A DNA stretch of 64,000 nucleotides, from positions 1-64,000 of the forward strand of contig NZ_JASISQ010000006.1 in NCBI RefSeq assembly GCF_030063205.1. The letters are read 5' to 3'. Below the pieces are notes generated by a model, which saw only the letters and a list, made by a program, of their open reading frames with translations, did no database searches and was not told where the DNA came from. Both the position numbers and the translations under genes were made by a program. This stretch comes from Arthrobacter antibioticus (GTDB taxonomy: Bacteria > Actinomycetota > Actinomycetes > Actinomycetales > Micrococcaceae). The stretch's first letter is position 1, and each line of letters starts with the position of its first letter. Shown here piece by piece: positions 63,419 through 64,000 of the stretch.

Positions 63419-63463
63419 GGGAACTTCCCAGGCGTGCGCTCTCGGCTGGCCGGAGTATCCCAA

Positions 63464-64000
63464 CTACAAGTTTTGGGGGTCTTCAGCCCTCTGGACGTCC
63501 TGTACGGGACGGCTAACGAGCCAGGCAATCCACAGCCCGAAAGCATAAAGCGGCACACCCATAATCAGGCGCATAGCGCCCAATGCATCAACCTGCTCGC
63601 TCAGGTACAGCGGCAACTGCACCAGCAACCGGGCAGCCATGACACCCACCAGAATCCATGTGGCAACCCGGTAAGCACGCATCCGCTCAGGCTGGACCCG
63701 CCAGCGCACACCTTCGTTCCGGGCATATCCAAACAGTAATCCCAAGACGGGCCAACGCACAGCGATCGAGACAACCATGGCCAAAATATAGGCGGCATTG
63801 GTCAGGAACCCGATGAGATAAAAGTTCTCAGCTTTCCCTGTTTGCATCGCCAGAAACGCTGACAGCGCGACCCCGGCAATCCCGGCCAGCGCCTGGGTCA
63901 ACGGTGTGCGCTGGATGAGCCGAAGAATCAAAAAAACCGCAGCCATGACAACGGAACCCACCAGGGCGATGCTCAGGTTTCGGGTGAGTGTGAACGCAAC
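63464..64000 (-). CDS. DUF3159 family membrane protein (5' end outside window)
   Basis: The frame is open from the right edge of the window to the stop at 63464-63466, so about 178 C-terminal residues are visible. They contain four or five hydrophobic segments, with LIRLIQRTPLTQALAGIAG-like and RWPVLGLLFGYARNEG motifs, and the tail ends ...RPVQDVQRAEDPQNL. The layout matches DUF3159, an actinobacterial membrane family next to ceoBC. Function is unknown; the position beside the potassium regulators is conserved and may be relevant. Confidence 0.82.
   Translation of the reverse strand, partial: VAFTLTRNLSIALVGSVVMAAVFLILRLIQRTPLTQALAGIAGVALSAFLAMQTGKAENFYLIGFLTNAAYILAMVVSIAVRWPVLGLLFGYARNEGVRWRVQPERMRAYRVATWILVGVMAARLLVQLPLYLSEQVDALGAMRLIMGVPLYAFGLWIAWLVSRPVQDVQRAEDPQNL

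Overview
The window is a chromosomal stretch from a high-GC Gram-positive bacterium, most likely an Arthrobacter-like member of the Micrococcaceae. The evidence is the gene content and order rather than a database match. It has an ANTAR response regulator beside pyk and gltBD, a trp cluster carrying two actinobacterial membrane proteins, a separate ribA and ribB under an FMN riboswitch, DUF3000 next to RNase D, DUF3159 beside a TrkA pair, a mycothiol-S-transferase-like protein, many GTG and TTG starts, and ATGA or GTGA gene overlaps. Most of it is conserved housekeeping sequence. I see no prophage, CRISPR array or integrative element. The only mobile-element trace is a transposase tail at the left edge.

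Layout. 1-420: transposase C-terminus and tRNA-Leu. 607-1209 (+): PdtaR-type antiterminator. 1405-29417, almost all on the minus strand, is a long biosynthetic block. In transcription order it runs from a PD-(D/E)XK nuclease-like gene, def-fmt-rsmB and rpe, to an FMN riboswitch with ribM-ribD-ribE-ribB-ribA-ribH, then hisE-hisG-hisF, hisI, trpE, two trp-region membrane proteins, trpC-trpB-trpA, lgt, gltB-gltD and pyk. One plus-strand TIGR03085-type gene interrupts the his genes. 29576-30710 holds six tRNAs (Val, Gly, Val, Cys, Gly on minus; Val on plus). 30812-31182 holds a Gdx/SugE guanidinium exporter under a guanidine-III riboswitch. 31362-35107 holds a small antitoxin-like protein, zapE, a rhodanese, sufE and ybaK. 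35108-35923 is apparently non-coding and may be decayed sequence. 35924-43918 holds an alpha/beta hydrolase, a UspA-like unknown, msrB, a DUF6421 protein, an SDR protein, threonine aldolase, DUF3000 and RNase D. 44077-47981 holds a thiolase/FadB beta-oxidation pair with a predicted promoter and operator, then a Tat-exported Rieske lipoprotein. 47992-52425 (minus) holds an aldo/keto reductase, an unknown protein, a DUF402 protein and dxs. 52832-59753 (minus) holds aconitase, a CtpE-like P-type ATPase and a TrmA/RlmD-type RNA methyltransferase. 59759-63418 is a likely potassium module: a KimA-like permease facing away from two TrkA/CeoBC proteins. A DUF3159 gene runs off the right edge.

How the genes work together. 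gltBD and pyk link nitrogen assimilation to central carbon. The trp, his and rib blocks draw on shared precursors (PRPP, ribulose 5-phosphate from the Rpe branch, GTP). Riboswitches appear to control riboflavin synthesis and uptake and guanidinium export. Dense start/stop overlaps suggest translational coupling within trp, rib, def-fmt-rsmB and fadAB.

The more unusual signals are in-frame 15-bp repeats in ribA and in an unknown gene, a long palindromic intergenic element, a 42-bp perfect palindrome serving as a tRNA terminator, a partly duplicated tRNA cluster, two intergenic direct-repeat loci, and the KimA/CeoBC arrangement. I did not find a convincing wholly new multi-gene system.
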